The position numbers were made by a program, and so were the translations under genes. DNA of 64,000 bases, from contig CM067444.1 in assembly GCA_034508935.3 (NCBI GenBank), positions 17,203,266 to 17,267,265 of the forward strand, given 5' to 3'. The notes below the pieces were generated by a model. It saw only the letters and a program-made list of their open reading frames with translations, did no database searches and had not been told where the DNA came from. Numbering within the stretch: position 1 is the stretch's first letter; every line of letters starts with the position of its first letter. Source of the stretch: Berghia stephanieae (lineage: Eukaryota; Mollusca; Gastropoda; Nudibranchia; Aeolidiidae). Below, piece after piece: positions 1 through 10,682 of the stretch.

Positions 1-292
1 CGAGCGTCGTGTTGTGAGGAGGCTACCGAGGCGGGTTCGCGACTGTACACGAATGCGGCAACGACTTCGCCGCCTGAATAGACCATCATAATATTATAGT
101 AAGTGTGAGACCATTAGAAGCTGCTATATAAATAGTGTAACGTTGCAATAGATATAAATAATATTCGACTGCTTAATTTATTGTGATTGTGACACTGATA
201 AACTGTTAAATGTCTAGTCTTGTGTTACCGATACTGAGAGAATACCATAAACAAAGCTGGCGATTCTAGACTAACCTGATAGACGGTTTTAT
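1..292 (+). other. Possible exon or 5' region at window edge
   Basis: The first 90 bases are unusually rich in CpG for this window. One frame is open from base 2 to a TAA at 89-91 and is very arginine-rich, so it could be the tail of a coding exon. Alternatively this is a promoter/5'UTR exon of the downstream LIAT1-like gene, because a good donor (GTAAGT) follows at 293. The two readings cannot be separated here. No protein family was recognised. Confidence 0.25.
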
Positions 293-300
293 GTAAGTTT

Positions 301-890
301 TTACCTCTACAATAGGACAAGTGTAGAAATCCTTTGTTCACGGGAGTTTACTCAAAGGAGTCGTTAAAGCGAAAGATCGGCGTGTTTGTTACGCATCATT
401 TGTCGCCTTATATTGAACAGCGGTTTCTTCCAGTGTTTGCTAGCAACTGGCAATTTCGTTTGTGCTCTTTCTCCTCGTGTAGGCTGAATATGTACATATT
501 CTTATGGGTTTATCTGGAAAGAAAGCAATAGATTATTTGGACTACAACTTTGTGCTTTTAGGGGCCATGTTTCTTTTATCATTAACAACTGATTGATTTT
601 GCCACCTCCCCACCTTCGTCTTTTCCCATTGTTTATTCTATTTCTCAAAGTTGATCTATTATTTGGTTATCTTATTTAAAAATAAAAAGATAGAAGAGAT
701 TCATAGCAGGAGTTTTTGGGTTTGAGTCTGTTATTGTTTGCACTTAATGAAGTTGATCGTAAAAATAATTATACTTATTATCTACAAATTTGTATCTATC
801 AAGGACTTGTTATGTATACATATGCGTTGGTTTAAAAATGTTTTAAAGGTCCAACGAACCATTATAGTATGTGGATTATAAATAAACTAC
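301..890. other. AT-rich non-coding stretch
   Basis: No convincing exon, repeat family or RNA gene seen. A 65-codon open frame at 334-531 has no recognisable motif and no splice context, and is treated as chance. Confidence 0.5.
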
Positions 891-1073
891 TGAGAGAGAG
901 AGAGAGGGAGGAGGAGGAGGAGGAGGGAGGAGGAGCAAAGAGACAGAGAGAAAGAGAGGGGGAGGGGACAGTGGGGCGTTCTATCGAGTGGGAAAATGAG
1001 GGTAGTCCTTTAAACGGGAGATGACGGGCATTCGTTGATGGCGAGAATGGTGGGTGTGTGTGTGTGAGTGGTG

Positions 1074-1107
<34 letters not shown>

Positions 1108-1196
1108 GAGAGAGAGAAAGCCCCTGATGTTAGATGTATATTATGAGAGAGAGAGAGAGAGAGAAGAGAGAGAAGAGAAGAGAGAGAGTGGAGGAC
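891..1196. repeat. GA/GGA-rich simple repeats
   Basis: Interrupted purine-rich tracts: (GA)n with (GGA)n at 891-960, (GA)n at about 1073-1118, then (GA)n at 1145-1190. A short (GT)n lies near 1052. This explains the Ser/Leu-rich open frame on the opposite strand. Confidence 0.85.
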
Positions 1197-1424
1197 GAGA
1201 GAGAGAATCGTTTATTGTCTTGTGAGAAGAAACAATATACATTGTCCAATATACATGTACCATTTATTGTCCCATGTTTCTTTTCATTATTTATTTGACA
1301 CATATTGTCTATAGATACAGCCACACACCCACACATTTTTGGTCGGAAAACTTTTACTTCAAATATCGATCGATTGATAACATCCCACTTGTCAAAAAGT
1401 CTCAAAACTAAGATCTTTAAAAAG

Positions 1425-1675
1425 AAATCTCGGGTTCGAGATTTTATGATATTGGAGGGGGGAGAGGTGAAGTCGATATTTTTTTCTCCGATCCACTTGT
1501 CCACCCAATATGTGTTTAGGTACTGGGTTTTCTTAGATATGGCGGGGAGTAGTTTGCTATAGACTAACGTCCTATTCAAAGGGTAGCAAGCTATTGATAT
1601 GTCCGTATTTTCGATATAAAAACCAGGATTAACTCCGGCTCCATGGGGTAATGGCTCTGAAGGACTACTATCTCT
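1425..1675 (+). mobile_element. SINE family B copy (diverged)
   Basis: Matches the body of the tRNA-derived family seen at 49772-50020: a box-B-like GGTTCGAGAT, the GTCCACCCAATA segment, CTATAGACTAACGTCCTATTC, GGGTAGCAAGC, and a 3' end CTCCATGGGGTAATGGCTCTG. The tRNA-like head (box A) is not clear, so the copy is old or 5'-truncated. Confidence 0.6.
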
Positions 1676-1679
1676 AGAT

Positions 1680-1804
1680 GGGGAAGGGGGGGGGGGGGGG
1701 GCATTGTAATAATCGACATCATTGAAGCAGATAAAGTTTTCTGGCCAGAATTTTTAAAAAATCTTTTTGTCAGTGTGGGCCGTTATGTTCATGAAATTAT
1801 CTGG
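1680..1804. other. Non-coding, with poly-G run
   Basis: Contains an uninterrupted G run of about 17 bases (around 1684-1701). Nothing else recognised. Confidence 0.5.
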
Positions 1805-2041
1805 ATGGTCGGTGGATCAAACCTCTAAAGTTCTCGATCGACGGATCAAAATTCTGAAGTCTGCATATTATCAGCTTTGCGCACCATGTTTTATTTAATT
1901 TTGGGCGTATCCGCGTCATCTGAGTTTCTGATCCGCCCAAAATTAAATAAATTTTGGTGCGCAAAGCTCGTATGTGGATTTCAGAGTTTTGATCCGCCGA
2001 TCTTGAAAATCGGGACTTCAGAGGTTTGAACCGCCGATCAT
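1805..2041. mobile_element. Palindromic foldback MITE, about 237 bp
   Basis: The two halves are inverted copies of each other over about 110 bp. The left starts GGTCGGTGGATCAAACCTCT and contains AGCTTTGCGCACCA and TTATTTAATTTTGGGCG. The right, reverse-complemented, starts GATCGGCGGTTCAAACCTCT and carries the same blocks. Only a short loop separates the arms. No coding capacity. The superfamily is not determined because the target duplication is ambiguous. Confidence 0.75.
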
Positions 2042-3110
2042 CGATTTGTTGATTTGGCCAGCGTTCTAGTTAATTTGAGCAAAACAAATTTAAAAGGTTT
2101 TTTGTTCTTTTAAAAATATATAATCTAGAAGATGTTAGCCCAATGCACTTCATAACACTGTAAATGTGTGGGGTTTTTTTAAATAACATGATTAATAAAA
2201 CTCTATTTCCATTCCGTTCAGCACATAGCTCGTCACGGAGAGCAGTCCTTTCTTGGATTTTTTTTTTTCGCACCAAATAATTCACAAAATCCATCACTGC
2301 TAAGTAATAGTCAGATTGGTTATTTGGTAAGAGTCAAATGGGTGAAAAGTATCAAGCCTAAGCACAATAACAATATGACGGGGTCTAAATTCGATTAAAG
2401 TCACCCACTTGGTCACTGTTCATATACTAGTCGGTTGCCTTCGTTACATGAAAACATGAAGTGCTCATACAGTTAGTTCTCGACAAAAATTTATAATAAA
2501 TAAATCAAGAAAGAAAGAAAAGAGAATCAAGAATGTCTTTTCATTCAGTGTAGAGAGATTGAATGACCACTTCATTGGATATTGGTATTTGAAGTCAAAT
2601 GGAGAAATCCTTTTTTTTTATTTTTATTTTTTTTTGTTGCCACGAACTGTACTAGCGTCCTTGCATACCTCTCATTGTTGCTTAAAAAGATTCCGTGTCG
2701 CCTTTGATTCTTTGTGGAATAAATGCGTGACAATTTGAGGCCCCTTGGGTGTCACGAGAGCCGTGAAAAATCATTAAAATTTTATGTATGGAAACGCGCG
2801 TCTTTAGTTTTTGTGCTGCCATAAATCCCTCCTGTTTATACCATGGTGGCAAAATACTTTTGCCTTTTTCCTGTAGGGAAGGAGAACTAAATTTTGTTTT
2901 ATTTCGTCCTTTAACAAAGATTTGATGGGAATTTGAAAATCTACATACAAGATTATAAGATATTATATCAAAATTAGTTTAATAACGTATTTTTTTTCAG
3001 GAAGCTGAAGAATTTCAGGATATTTTACGAAATGAAACACAAGATGGCTGTAGTCACAGACTTATTCATCGGTTCGATTTATAGTTTAGTATAATATAAT
3101 ATAGCAACTG
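2042..3110. other. Non-coding stretch with one exon-like patch
   Basis: Mostly AT-rich with T-runs. A polypyrimidine tract and AG at about 2988-3000 precede an open stretch (EAEEFQDILRNE...) from 3001, with a weak GT at about 3050. It could be an exon of the downstream + strand gene, but the support is thin. Confidence 0.3.
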
Positions 3111-3401
3111 TTAACCAGTTAACTGCCATGCCATGGAAGGACACGCATGCATTAAAAAAAAATTTGGCCTGAAAACTCGTCCTTAAAATATCGATCTATT
3201 TAAATGACCCTCATCTTATCAAAACTCTTAAACTTGCGACTTCACGAAGTCCCATTTTTGAGAGTTTTTTATTTTTATTTTTTGTTGTTGCCAAGATGAG
3301 GTTGATTTAAATCGATTGATATGTGTAGGGCGATTTTTCTGGCCAAATTTTTTAATTACATTTTTTACCCAGAGTCTAGGTACTGCAGTGAACTGGTTAA
3401 G
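3111..3401. mobile_element. TTAA-flanked palindromic MITE, copy 1 (piggyBac-like)
   Basis: Begins TTAACCAGTTAACTGCCATG and ends, on the complementary strand, TTAACCAGTTCACTGC. Arms of about 105 bp pair, sharing AAATTTGGCC, AAAACTCG/AAAATCGC, a GATTTAAAT-type block and CTCATCTT. A TTAA at each outer edge fits the TTAA duplication of piggyBac elements. No ORF. A shorter relative lies at 10683-10855. Confidence 0.75.
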
Positions 3402-3639
3402 GTCAATGTTTGACTATGATAATCCATTCAAGTCAAACTCAAATAGTGATCAGTCAGCACTCGACAATCTCCGCGTGTTATTTGAGTGGCCAATAAATTG
3501 CCGTTAGGTACTTGTGCAGTGTCCACCTATTATAATATGTACATACCATAGGGTAGATAGTGGGTCGAGATGGCCTTTTCAGACCCACCCTACTTAGAAT
3601 TGGGAAAATTCGTAGTTTTAAGGGGTAATAATATACGTA

Positions 3640-3940
3640 GTAGTAGTAGTCATTATTTTTTAAAAGTAGCCCTTCGGAGCCATACGTCCTATGGAGCAGG
3701 AGTTTATCCCAGTTTCTGTAGCGTGAAACGGACAATAGCAATTCTTGCTACCCTTTAAATAGGACACTAGTCTATCGCAAAGTACTTCCCGCCAGATCTT
3801 ACAGACCCAGCTACCCATTCCCTGCTGGGTAGACGGGGGGGGGGGGGGGTCGGAAAAAATCTCGACTGCACCCGGGATCGATCTTGATCCCTTGTGTGTG
3901 AAGCGAGTGCTCTACCTACTGAGCTAACGAGACCCCCCAG
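3640..3940 (-). mobile_element. SINE family B copy
   Basis: On the minus strand the element opens with a tRNA-like head (GTTAGCTCAGTAGGTAGAGC as box A, GATCGATCCCGGGTGCA as box B). It continues through the family body (TAGCTGGGTCTG, GGTAGCAAG) and ends near the CTCCATAGGACGTATGGCTC segment. A poly-G run of about 16 bases (3836-3851) marks the middle. Confidence 0.8.
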
Positions 3941-4599
3941 TAGTCAATGTAACTGCCTTTAAAAAAAAAAGTTACCAATGTGTCCTTAATTCGTTAAAAT
4001 AATGCTTTAAACTCCATTGTAAAATAGTCATGGCACCAGAACATCGTTTTAAAGATGTTAAATGTCTATATATAGTTCTCCGGTTAGGAAAGAAAATTCG
4101 TAATATTATAAAAATGTTCGTAGTAATAGGAAGGTCTGTCTTTTAGTTTTAGTCCAACGCTCTGACTGAAATTAAATAGTGGAACAGATTAAAGAGAATA
4201 TCATTCTCTTTAAACTTACCCCTCTCCTTACCAACCATAGGAAAATCCGTCACATTCGTTACGATGCAACCGACAATTGTCTCATTCTGATTTATCTTGT
4301 ACATATCACAAAATTTAAAGAAAGCTTTGATTACAGCTATTAATAATAAACACTGTTTTGTAGACATCATTTTGCTGAACAACATTATGTATAGAATGCA
4401 CTTGCTACTTTTTTGTTTGAGTAAGATAGGTCTATTAATTTGTGTGTTGGGTGGGAGTGATTTTTCGGGGGGAAATTCTAAAAATAGCTGATAAGGAGAG
4501 AGTTAAAGGAATCACGGATAAATGATGGAAGAATGGGTTTAACAATTATTTATTGCCGTGAATAGGTGTGGGGGAGAAGACTCAATCATATTTAAGTTA
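3941..4599. other. Non-coding; short LINE-tail-like patch
   Basis: The patch at 4152-4210 (CGCTCTGACTGA ... GTGGAACAGA ... AACTTAC) resembles 4660-4700 in the 3' region of the neighbouring LINE, so it may be a fragment of a second copy. The rest shows nothing recognisable. Confidence 0.4.
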
Positions 4600-4700
4600 A
4601 ACACTTACCGGCCAAGAAGTAGTGGGTAGCATGGCCATTGAGTCAAGGACCAGAAACACCGCTCTGACTGAGGTGAAGTGGTGGAACAGAGATAACTTAC

Positions 4701-5204
4701 TTAATCCTCTTCGGGCCTTGAGGCACATAGGGCATCCACCAGACATCTCCATTTTTTGCGATCGGCTGCTTTTGCGGTGGCTGTATTCCAGGTCAGGCCT
4801 GCTTCCTTTAATTCTTTCTCCATCGTCCTTCGCCAGGTTTCTTTGGGTCTTCCCCGCTTTCTCTTCCCATCTGCTGTCCAGTACAAGGCTGTCTTGGGAA
4901 GTGACCCTTTTTCCATTCTGGCCACATGACCCAGCCAACGCCATCTTCTTCTTTTTATTTGGCTATCAATGCTAGTGCAGTCAGCTTTCTTTAATAGATC
5001 CACTGTTCTTATTTTTGTAGGCCAAAATAAATTAAAAATTCTTTTTAAACACTTGTTCTGAAAGGCTTCTAGTTTCTGTATTAAGGAGGATGTCATTTTC
5101 CAGCTTTCACTTCCATAAAGCAGTACACTTAAAACATTGCTCTTGTATATTTTCAGCTTTGTCTTTCTCATTATTTGCTTTGATTTCCAAAAGTTTTTCA
5201 GCAT
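4701..5204 (-). CDS. LINE polyprotein C-terminal part
   Basis: Continuation of the same LINE polyprotein: LKIYKSNVLSVLLYGSESW, RWRWLGHVARM, GKRKRGRPKETWRRT, and the end ASRPEED before the stop. The true open stretch begins further upstream, just after the TAA at 5250-5252. The Met at 5204 is internal and not a biological start. Confidence 0.85.
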   Translation of the reverse strand: MLKNFWKSKQIMRKTKLKIYKSNVLSVLLYGSESWKMTSSLIQKLEAFQNKCLKRIFNLFWPTKIRTVDLLKKADCTSIDSQIKRRRWRWLGHVARMEKGSLPKTALYWTADGKRKRGRPKETWRRTMEKELKEAGLTWNTATAKAADRKKWRCLVDALCASRPEED

Positions 5205-5538
5205 GCCGAAAGCCTGGTTTGCCTTTTGAATTCTGTGCTTGATATCGTGTTATGCATTTCCGTCGTCTGTTATTTTGGATCCGAGGTAGGAGAACTCTGT
5301 TACCTCTTCAATTATATGTTCATCTATCCTAATTTCACTGTCATGTTTTGGATTCACCCTAATGTACACAGTCTTATCGAAATTTATTTTCAGTCCAATT
5401 TTCGAGGCGTTCTTGTGTAGTACGTTTAGTTTCTCTGAGGCGTCTCTGTGTGTACTGGAAACTAACGCGATATCATCTGCATAGTCTATATCTTCCAGAA
5501 AAGATGTCAGTGTCCAGCGAATGCCTCTCTTCTTACCA

Positions 5539-7794
5539 TCAAATTGTATTTTTCATGAGCCAGTCTAGAGCCAGGATAAACAGAAGCGGGGAGAGTATGC
5601 AGCCTTGTTTTACACCAGTTGTTACATTAAAGCTGTCTGTTAAATTGTTACCACAGATCACTTGGCATTGGTAGTTGCTGTACATTGCTTTGATTAGGTT
5701 GACTATCTTCATCGGTATACCATAATGGCGGAGTATTTTCCACAGGGACTCTCTGTGTAAGCTGTCAAAGGCTTTTTCAAAATCGACAAAAATGGTGTAG
5801 AGGGGGCTGTTCCATTCAATGCTTTGCTCCAGGATTTGTCTCAGGGTAAATATGTGGTCACTACATGACTTCCCTTTTCTGAACCCTGCCTGCTCTTTTC
5901 TAAGAATGTTTTCAATGTGAGGTGAGATTCTTTTCAGAAGGATTCTATTAAAAATTTTGCTCGTTACGGACAGGAGTGTGATTCCACGCCAGTTAGCACA
6001 ATTTCCTAGGTCTCCTTTCTTGGCTATTTTATGGATGATGCCTTTCTGCCAATCCTCTGGTATTTCTTCCTTTTCCCAAATGTTGGTGAACAGTTTACTG
6101 AGAATTTTGGACATTTCTTGCGAGTTCGCTTTAAGCATTTCCGCATTGATTTTGTCAATACCTGGGGCCTTGCCATTTTTTTGTTGTTGTATTGCCTCGT
6201 GCACCTCATGCTCAGTGATTGGACCAAGATTAACCTCTACGTCCCTTTCTGCTTCTGGGATATCTGTGTAAGAAGATGGGTCTGGTCTGTTCAGAAGGTT
6301 TGCGAAATATTCTCTCCATCTTTCAATTTTCTCCTTTTCGTCTGTGATGACACTACCATCTTGGGATTTTAATGGTTTCTCTTGACCATAACTTCTGTTT
6401 CCCGAGAGCTTTTTTGTGATTTTGTATAGTGTTTGTGTGTCGTGTCTTACAGCTGCATTTTCTGCTTCAGTTGCTAAATTTTCTGCAAAATCTCTTTTGT
6501 CTTTCCTTGTGGATTTTTTCACTTCTTTATCCTTCAATGAGTATTCACTGGATAGCCTTTCTTTCAGTCGGGGGGATTTAGCGTTCAGGAGATTTAGTTT
6601 GATTGATTTTCTTTGGTTAATGAGCTCCCATGACCTTGCTGATATCCAATTCTCTGTATTGGATTTATTGTGTCCTAAGTGTTCAGTGGCACTTTCCTGC
6701 ATGACGTGGTTGAAATCTTGGATTGTCATGTTTGTAATATCTTGTATTGCACTGAATTTGTTTCTGACTGAGATATTGAAATTGTTTTGGATATCTGGGA
6801 TTTTCAATTTATCTGTGTTGAAACGTTTCTCCTTCTGTTTTGCTATTTTTGTTTTCATCAATTTAGTAGAGATTTTGGCTGTGACAAGATGGTGGTCACT
6901 TCCAATGTCTGCCAATCGTCTGACTCTGACATCGTTTAGGCTGCTCTTCCATTTTCTGTTTATAATTATATGGTCTATCTGACTTTCTGTTTTCCCATCT
7001 GGTGATTTCCATGTCAATTTGTGGATGTTTTTGTGTGGGAAGAAAGTTCCACCAATAATGAAGTTGTGTTCTTCACAAAATTCTGCCAGTCTGCTTCCAT
7101 TGTTGTTCATTAACCCTATGCCCTCCTTTCCAACGGACTGATTTGTTTGTGTATTGCCAACTCTAGCATTAAGGTCTCCGATGATCATGAGCATATCATG
7201 TCTTGGAATGTTTTCAACGGCCATTCTTAGAATATCGTAAAATTCTTCTTTGTTTTCTTCATCTGAATCCTCTGTAGGTGCGTAGCATGTGAGGATTGAT
7301 AGCTTGGTGTATTTTGAGTTGTGTCTTGTGTATAAAAGTCTTTCACTTATCGGTTTCCATTCCAATAGTGACTTGTTGTTTTGCCTGGCTATCAAGAGGG
7401 CAACACCTTCTCTGTGTTGGTCATCCTTTCGTCCTGACCAAATGATCAGGTCGCCATTTGAGAGTTGGCGCTTCCCAGCTCCTGTCCATCTTGCCTCTGA
7501 TATGCCTAGCAAATCGATCTTGTAGTTCAACATCTCGCGCTGGGCTTGTGCCAGTTTTCCTGTTTGATATAGGGTCCTAACATTCCAGCACGAGACATTG
7601 AGCTTGCGTTTTGGTGACAACAGATCTGCAATCTGGTCGGGGGCGTCCTTTCGGCTTTGACCTCCTACCGTCATGAAGCCAGTATTCTGGTCCGCTTCTC
7701 TGCTGCCGCCGGTTGTGGATATATGTCTGGTTTCTGTTTCTGTAACAGTTTGCTTTTTATGAGGTGGGTTGTTAACCCTACGCTCAACCCCCAT
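5539..7794 (-). CDS. LINE endonuclease-reverse transcriptase ORF (751 aa open part)
   Basis: An APE-like endonuclease fills about residues 60-310: SCWNVRTL, ISEARW, YAPTED, IGDLNARVG, QIDHIIIN and the catalytic GSDHHLV. A linker follows, then reverse transcriptase from about residue 490: GKAPGIDKINAEML, WQKGIIHKIAKKGD, NWRGITLLSV, EQAGFRKGKSCSDH, FVDFEKAFDS and GVKQGCILSPLLF. The YADD catalytic box lies after the frame break, on the minus strand near 5485. The first Met is chosen as start because it precedes the endonuclease by a normal-looking 65-residue leader. This is an element gene, not a host gene. Confidence 0.9.
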   Translation of the reverse strand: MGVERRVNNPPHKKQTVTETETRHISTTGGSREADQNTGFMTVGGQSRKDAPDQIADLLSPKRKLNVSCWNVRTLYQTGKLAQAQREMLNYKIDLLGISEARWTGAGKRQLSNGDLIIWSGRKDDQHREGVALLIARQNNKSLLEWKPISERLLYTRHNSKYTKLSILTCYAPTEDSDEENKEEFYDILRMAVENIPRHDMLMIIGDLNARVGNTQTNQSVGKEGIGLMNNNGSRLAEFCEEHNFIIGGTFFPHKNIHKLTWKSPDGKTESQIDHIIINRKWKSSLNDVRVRRLADIGSDHHLVTAKISTKLMKTKIAKQKEKRFNTDKLKIPDIQNNFNISVRNKFSAIQDITNMTIQDFNHVMQESATEHLGHNKSNTENWISARSWELINQRKSIKLNLLNAKSPRLKERLSSEYSLKDKEVKKSTRKDKRDFAENLATEAENAAVRHDTQTLYKITKKLSGNRSYGQEKPLKSQDGSVITDEKEKIERWREYFANLLNRPDPSSYTDIPEAERDVEVNLGPITEHEVHEAIQQQKNGKAPGIDKINAEMLKANSQEMSKILSKLFTNIWEKEEIPEDWQKGIIHKIAKKGDLGNCANWRGITLLSVTSKIFNRILLKRISPHIENILRKEQAGFRKGKSCSDHIFTLRQILEQSIEWNSPLYTIFVDFEKAFDSLHRESLWKILRHYGIPMKIVNLIKAMYSNYQCQVICGNNLTDSFNVTTGVKQGCILSPLLFILALDWLMKNTI

Positions 7795-7800
7795 TCCTGG

Positions 7801-8158
7801 AGGGCCGGTGGATTACTCTTCGTCTGATCTCTCTCCTTTTTTCTCTTATTAGAGGTCCGAGGTTCGAGATACGCAAACCCTCCCACCACGACAAGGTGAT
7901 AATCCGTCGGGAGAGGGAACAGAGATAAGGGAAGAAAATATTTTCTTGGGTTTGTGGAATCACTTGTTACTGATAACACAATGACGATTTGGAATAATAC
8001 TTGGTATTCATGACATGAATATGATAACGGGATGGTATTTATAAAGGAGCAAGTTATACCATTTGATCTCATGGTTATGTCATAAAGTCTTCTGGATTCT
8101 ATCTTACAACGGAATCTTGATTCAGCCAAAACTATTGGAGCAGAAAGATTGGGTTACT
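7801..8158 (-). other. Probable LINE 5' untranslated region or flank
   Basis: Lies immediately 5' of the LINE ORF. No coding sequence or second element recognised. The LINE 5' end could lie anywhere in this stretch. Confidence 0.4.
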
Positions 8159-8465
8159 TTATCAAACTGTAAGAAATTAAGGAGCGGGCACCAGTGTAAG
8201 ATAAAGATATGAACAAGTGTTTATGAAAGGTGCCAGACAAAGCAAGAAAGAAGAATACAAGAAGAAAAAAAAACCATCCCAAAAAATCAGTCGACTTCAA
8301 CTGGGGATCAGTAATCAGGTCTGAGGTTCGATTCCCAGTCCAAGTCAACTGTATTTTTGGGATTGTTTTTTTTTTTTTTTCTTGTATTCTTCTTTCTTGC
8401 TTTGTGTGGCACCTATGATACAAACTTGTTTAGATCTTTATCTTGGGCGACTCAACCCATTAGCA
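8159..8465. mobile_element. Foldback element with tRNA-like core, copy 1
   Basis: Two arms of about 100 bp pair almost perfectly around a short centre: GGTGCCAGACAAAGCAAGAA on the left and TTCTTGCTTTGTGTGGCACC on the right. The pairing extends out to AAGATAAAGAT on both sides. The centre (8300-8345) reads ATCAGTAATCAGGTCTGAGGTTCGATTCCCAGTC-like, with a tRNA box B. It looks like the 3' half of a tRNA-derived SINE joined to its own inverted copy. Related copy: 43739-43995. Confidence 0.7.
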
Positions 8466-8644
8466 CTTAGATAAAGAACAGAAATTTCGGATCAACAACA
8501 ATAGCTAACTTTAAGCAGAAGTTGACTTTATGCGGATTCCACTGTATTTTATGACAGTCAGCTTCCTGCTTTTTATATTCTCCCATCCCCTTCCCCCACC
8601 CCTCCCTTTTTCTTTTTTTTTTTTTACATTGCTGATTCTACAAG

Positions 8645-9050
8645 GTGCGGCTATGTGGTCTAGTGGTATGACAGTCACCTTATGATCGGAAGGTCCCGGG
8701 TTCGAGCCCCACTCTGAGCAGTGCATAGTTGAGTCCTTGGAAAAGGCTCTTACTCACATTATCTCACCGTACTCAAATGCAACATTGTCTCCGTCGGATA
8801 AAAAATTGTAATACCGTCAACGGAGGTGACTTTGCCTCTATAGATTTGGACAAATTACATTGTATTTAGATTTGTAACAGTTATTTCTTTTGATGAAAAG
8901 CCAAGTCACCCTGAGAGGCAAAGTCACCCCAGTTGACGGTATCCCCTAACAGGCGTCCTGTCTCGTCCTACATTTTAATTGTTGTTGACTTGGTACCCTT
9001 GTAAATCTCTATGAGCATGTTTAGTGGATATTGTGCTGCTGTACAAAAAA
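8645..9050 (+). mobile_element. SINE family A copy, interrupted by a MITE
   Basis: tRNA-derived head: box A GTGGTCTAGTGGTATGAC and box B GGGTTCGAGCCC. The conserved body GAGTCCTTGGAAAAGGCTC, ACTCACATTATCTCACCGTA follows, and a tail TTTAGTGGATATTGTGCTG. The body is split at 8812-8941 by an inserted inverted-repeat element. The family recurs at 40555, 48629, 50424, 53311, 57178, 61262 and, inverted, 61975. Confidence 0.85.
8812..8941. mobile_element. TA-flanked MITE inserted in a SINE
   Basis: Terminal inverted repeats of about 26 bp share CCGTCAAC and TGACTTTGCCTCT on each side. They are bounded by TA at 8812-8813 and 8940-8941. Removing the element and one TA restores the uninterrupted family-A sequence TGTAATATC. 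TA duplication fits the Tc1/mariner superfamily. At about 126 bp there is no room for a transposase. Confidence 0.8.
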
Positions 9051-9066
9051 TCAAAGTTTTAAACAT

Positions 9067-9077
9067 TTATATATATA

Positions 9078-9156
<79 letters not shown>
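9067..9156. repeat. (TA)n microsatellite
   Basis: About 90 bases of nearly pure TA, with one slippage step near 9084. Confidence 0.95.
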
Positions 9157-9161
<5 letters not shown>

Positions 9162-9279
9162 ACAACAAATAGATCTTCAGCCCAGGCCCACTTTCCAATT
9201 GAGCTTTGTCTCCTGCCTTTCAGTGTGAATGTGTATGTCTTTGTGCATGTGATTTATTTTAATAAAGTCATTGAAATTA

Positions 9280-9579
9280 ATAACAATAGGAAGTTGAATG
9301 AAAGATTCAATTCAATAAATCAAACATCATGTGGACGTTCCGAGTTTTCCCATTATCAACAAAACATGATGAATGAAACACTAAAGCTAAAGATGAATAA
9401 GAGATGCGAGAATGGTGAATAAATAATATTCACCTTAACAACTCCATTCTCAAATCTCTCTTTTGTCTTTACAGTTTCATTCATCATGTTGTTTTTTCCA
9501 TAAAGGGCAAACCCGTTATGTCCACATTATCTATTTTCGTTTATTAAACTGAAGCTTCCATTCAATTTCCTATTGTTAT
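9280..9579. mobile_element. Long hairpin element (about 300 bp), copy 1
   Basis: The left arm starts ATAACAATAGGAAGTTGAATG and the right arm ends as its inverted copy CATTCAATTTCCTATTGTTAT. Inside, GTGGACGTT/ATGTGGACATAAC, AACATGATGAATGAAAC and GAGAATGG recur inverted, giving arms of about 145 bp around a small AT loop. Related pieces: a single arm at 25084-25212 and a short hairpin at 62494-62585. Confidence 0.7.
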
Positions 9580-9660
9580 CTAGTTCTTCGAGCTTCAAGC
9601 AGCATTTGAATAAAATCATTGACCAAGACAGATATTTGGATAATATTAATATTATGATAG

Positions 9661-10413
<753 letters not shown>

Positions 10414-10682
10414 CACTAGTCATCATGATGTTAGGATTAGGATATCTGTGATATTGTTACAGTTGTATCTGAATTTGAATAAGAGTTCAAACTAGAAACT
10501 TTGTTGAGCCAACTATTGACCAATAAGTTAAATAATTCACAAAGTGAAAATAACCTCCACTATTGTCGATTTATTCAGAGTGCTCTGTATTTATTGTACA
10601 TTTAATTCAACTCATGCACTTGCAAATTGATGATTGTTGGGAGGACGAATAATACTGCTGTTAAATAAGAAAAATCACTTCT
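10414..10682 (+). other. 3' untranslated region of the LIAT1-like gene
   Basis: Follows the stop directly. No polyadenylation signal is obvious in the first 250 bases. Candidate AATAAA motifs appear later (e.g. about 11463), so the UTR may run further. Confidence 0.4.

Larger units (their letters stand above)
4600..7800 (-). mobile_element. APE-type LINE, nearly full length
   Basis: A non-LTR retrotransposon on the minus strand encoding one long polyprotein of about 1,030 codons (7794 to 4701). Order: apurinic-like endonuclease, reverse transcriptase, then a C-terminal segment with LGHVARM and KRKRGRPKETWRRT as found in many invertebrate LINEs. There is one frame break near 5540 (just after LMKNTI) and one in-frame TAA at 5250-5252 (after DDGNA). 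Apart from these the frame is open, so the copy is young. The clade is not certain; a single APE-RT ORF without a separate ORF1 is compatible with RTE-like elements. The exact ends were not defined. Confidence 0.9.

Noticed and set aside
334-531. 65-codon open frame near the window start
   Set aside because: No motif, no splice or promoter evidence; length expected by chance.
3890-3935. Possible minus-strand tRNA (Val-like)
   Set aside because: Head of a SINE B copy; the acceptor stem does not close and the body follows directly.
8645-8720. Possible functional tRNA gene
   Set aside because: It has boxes A and B but continues into the repeated SINE A body, and the same head occurs at many other sites; it is a SINE head.
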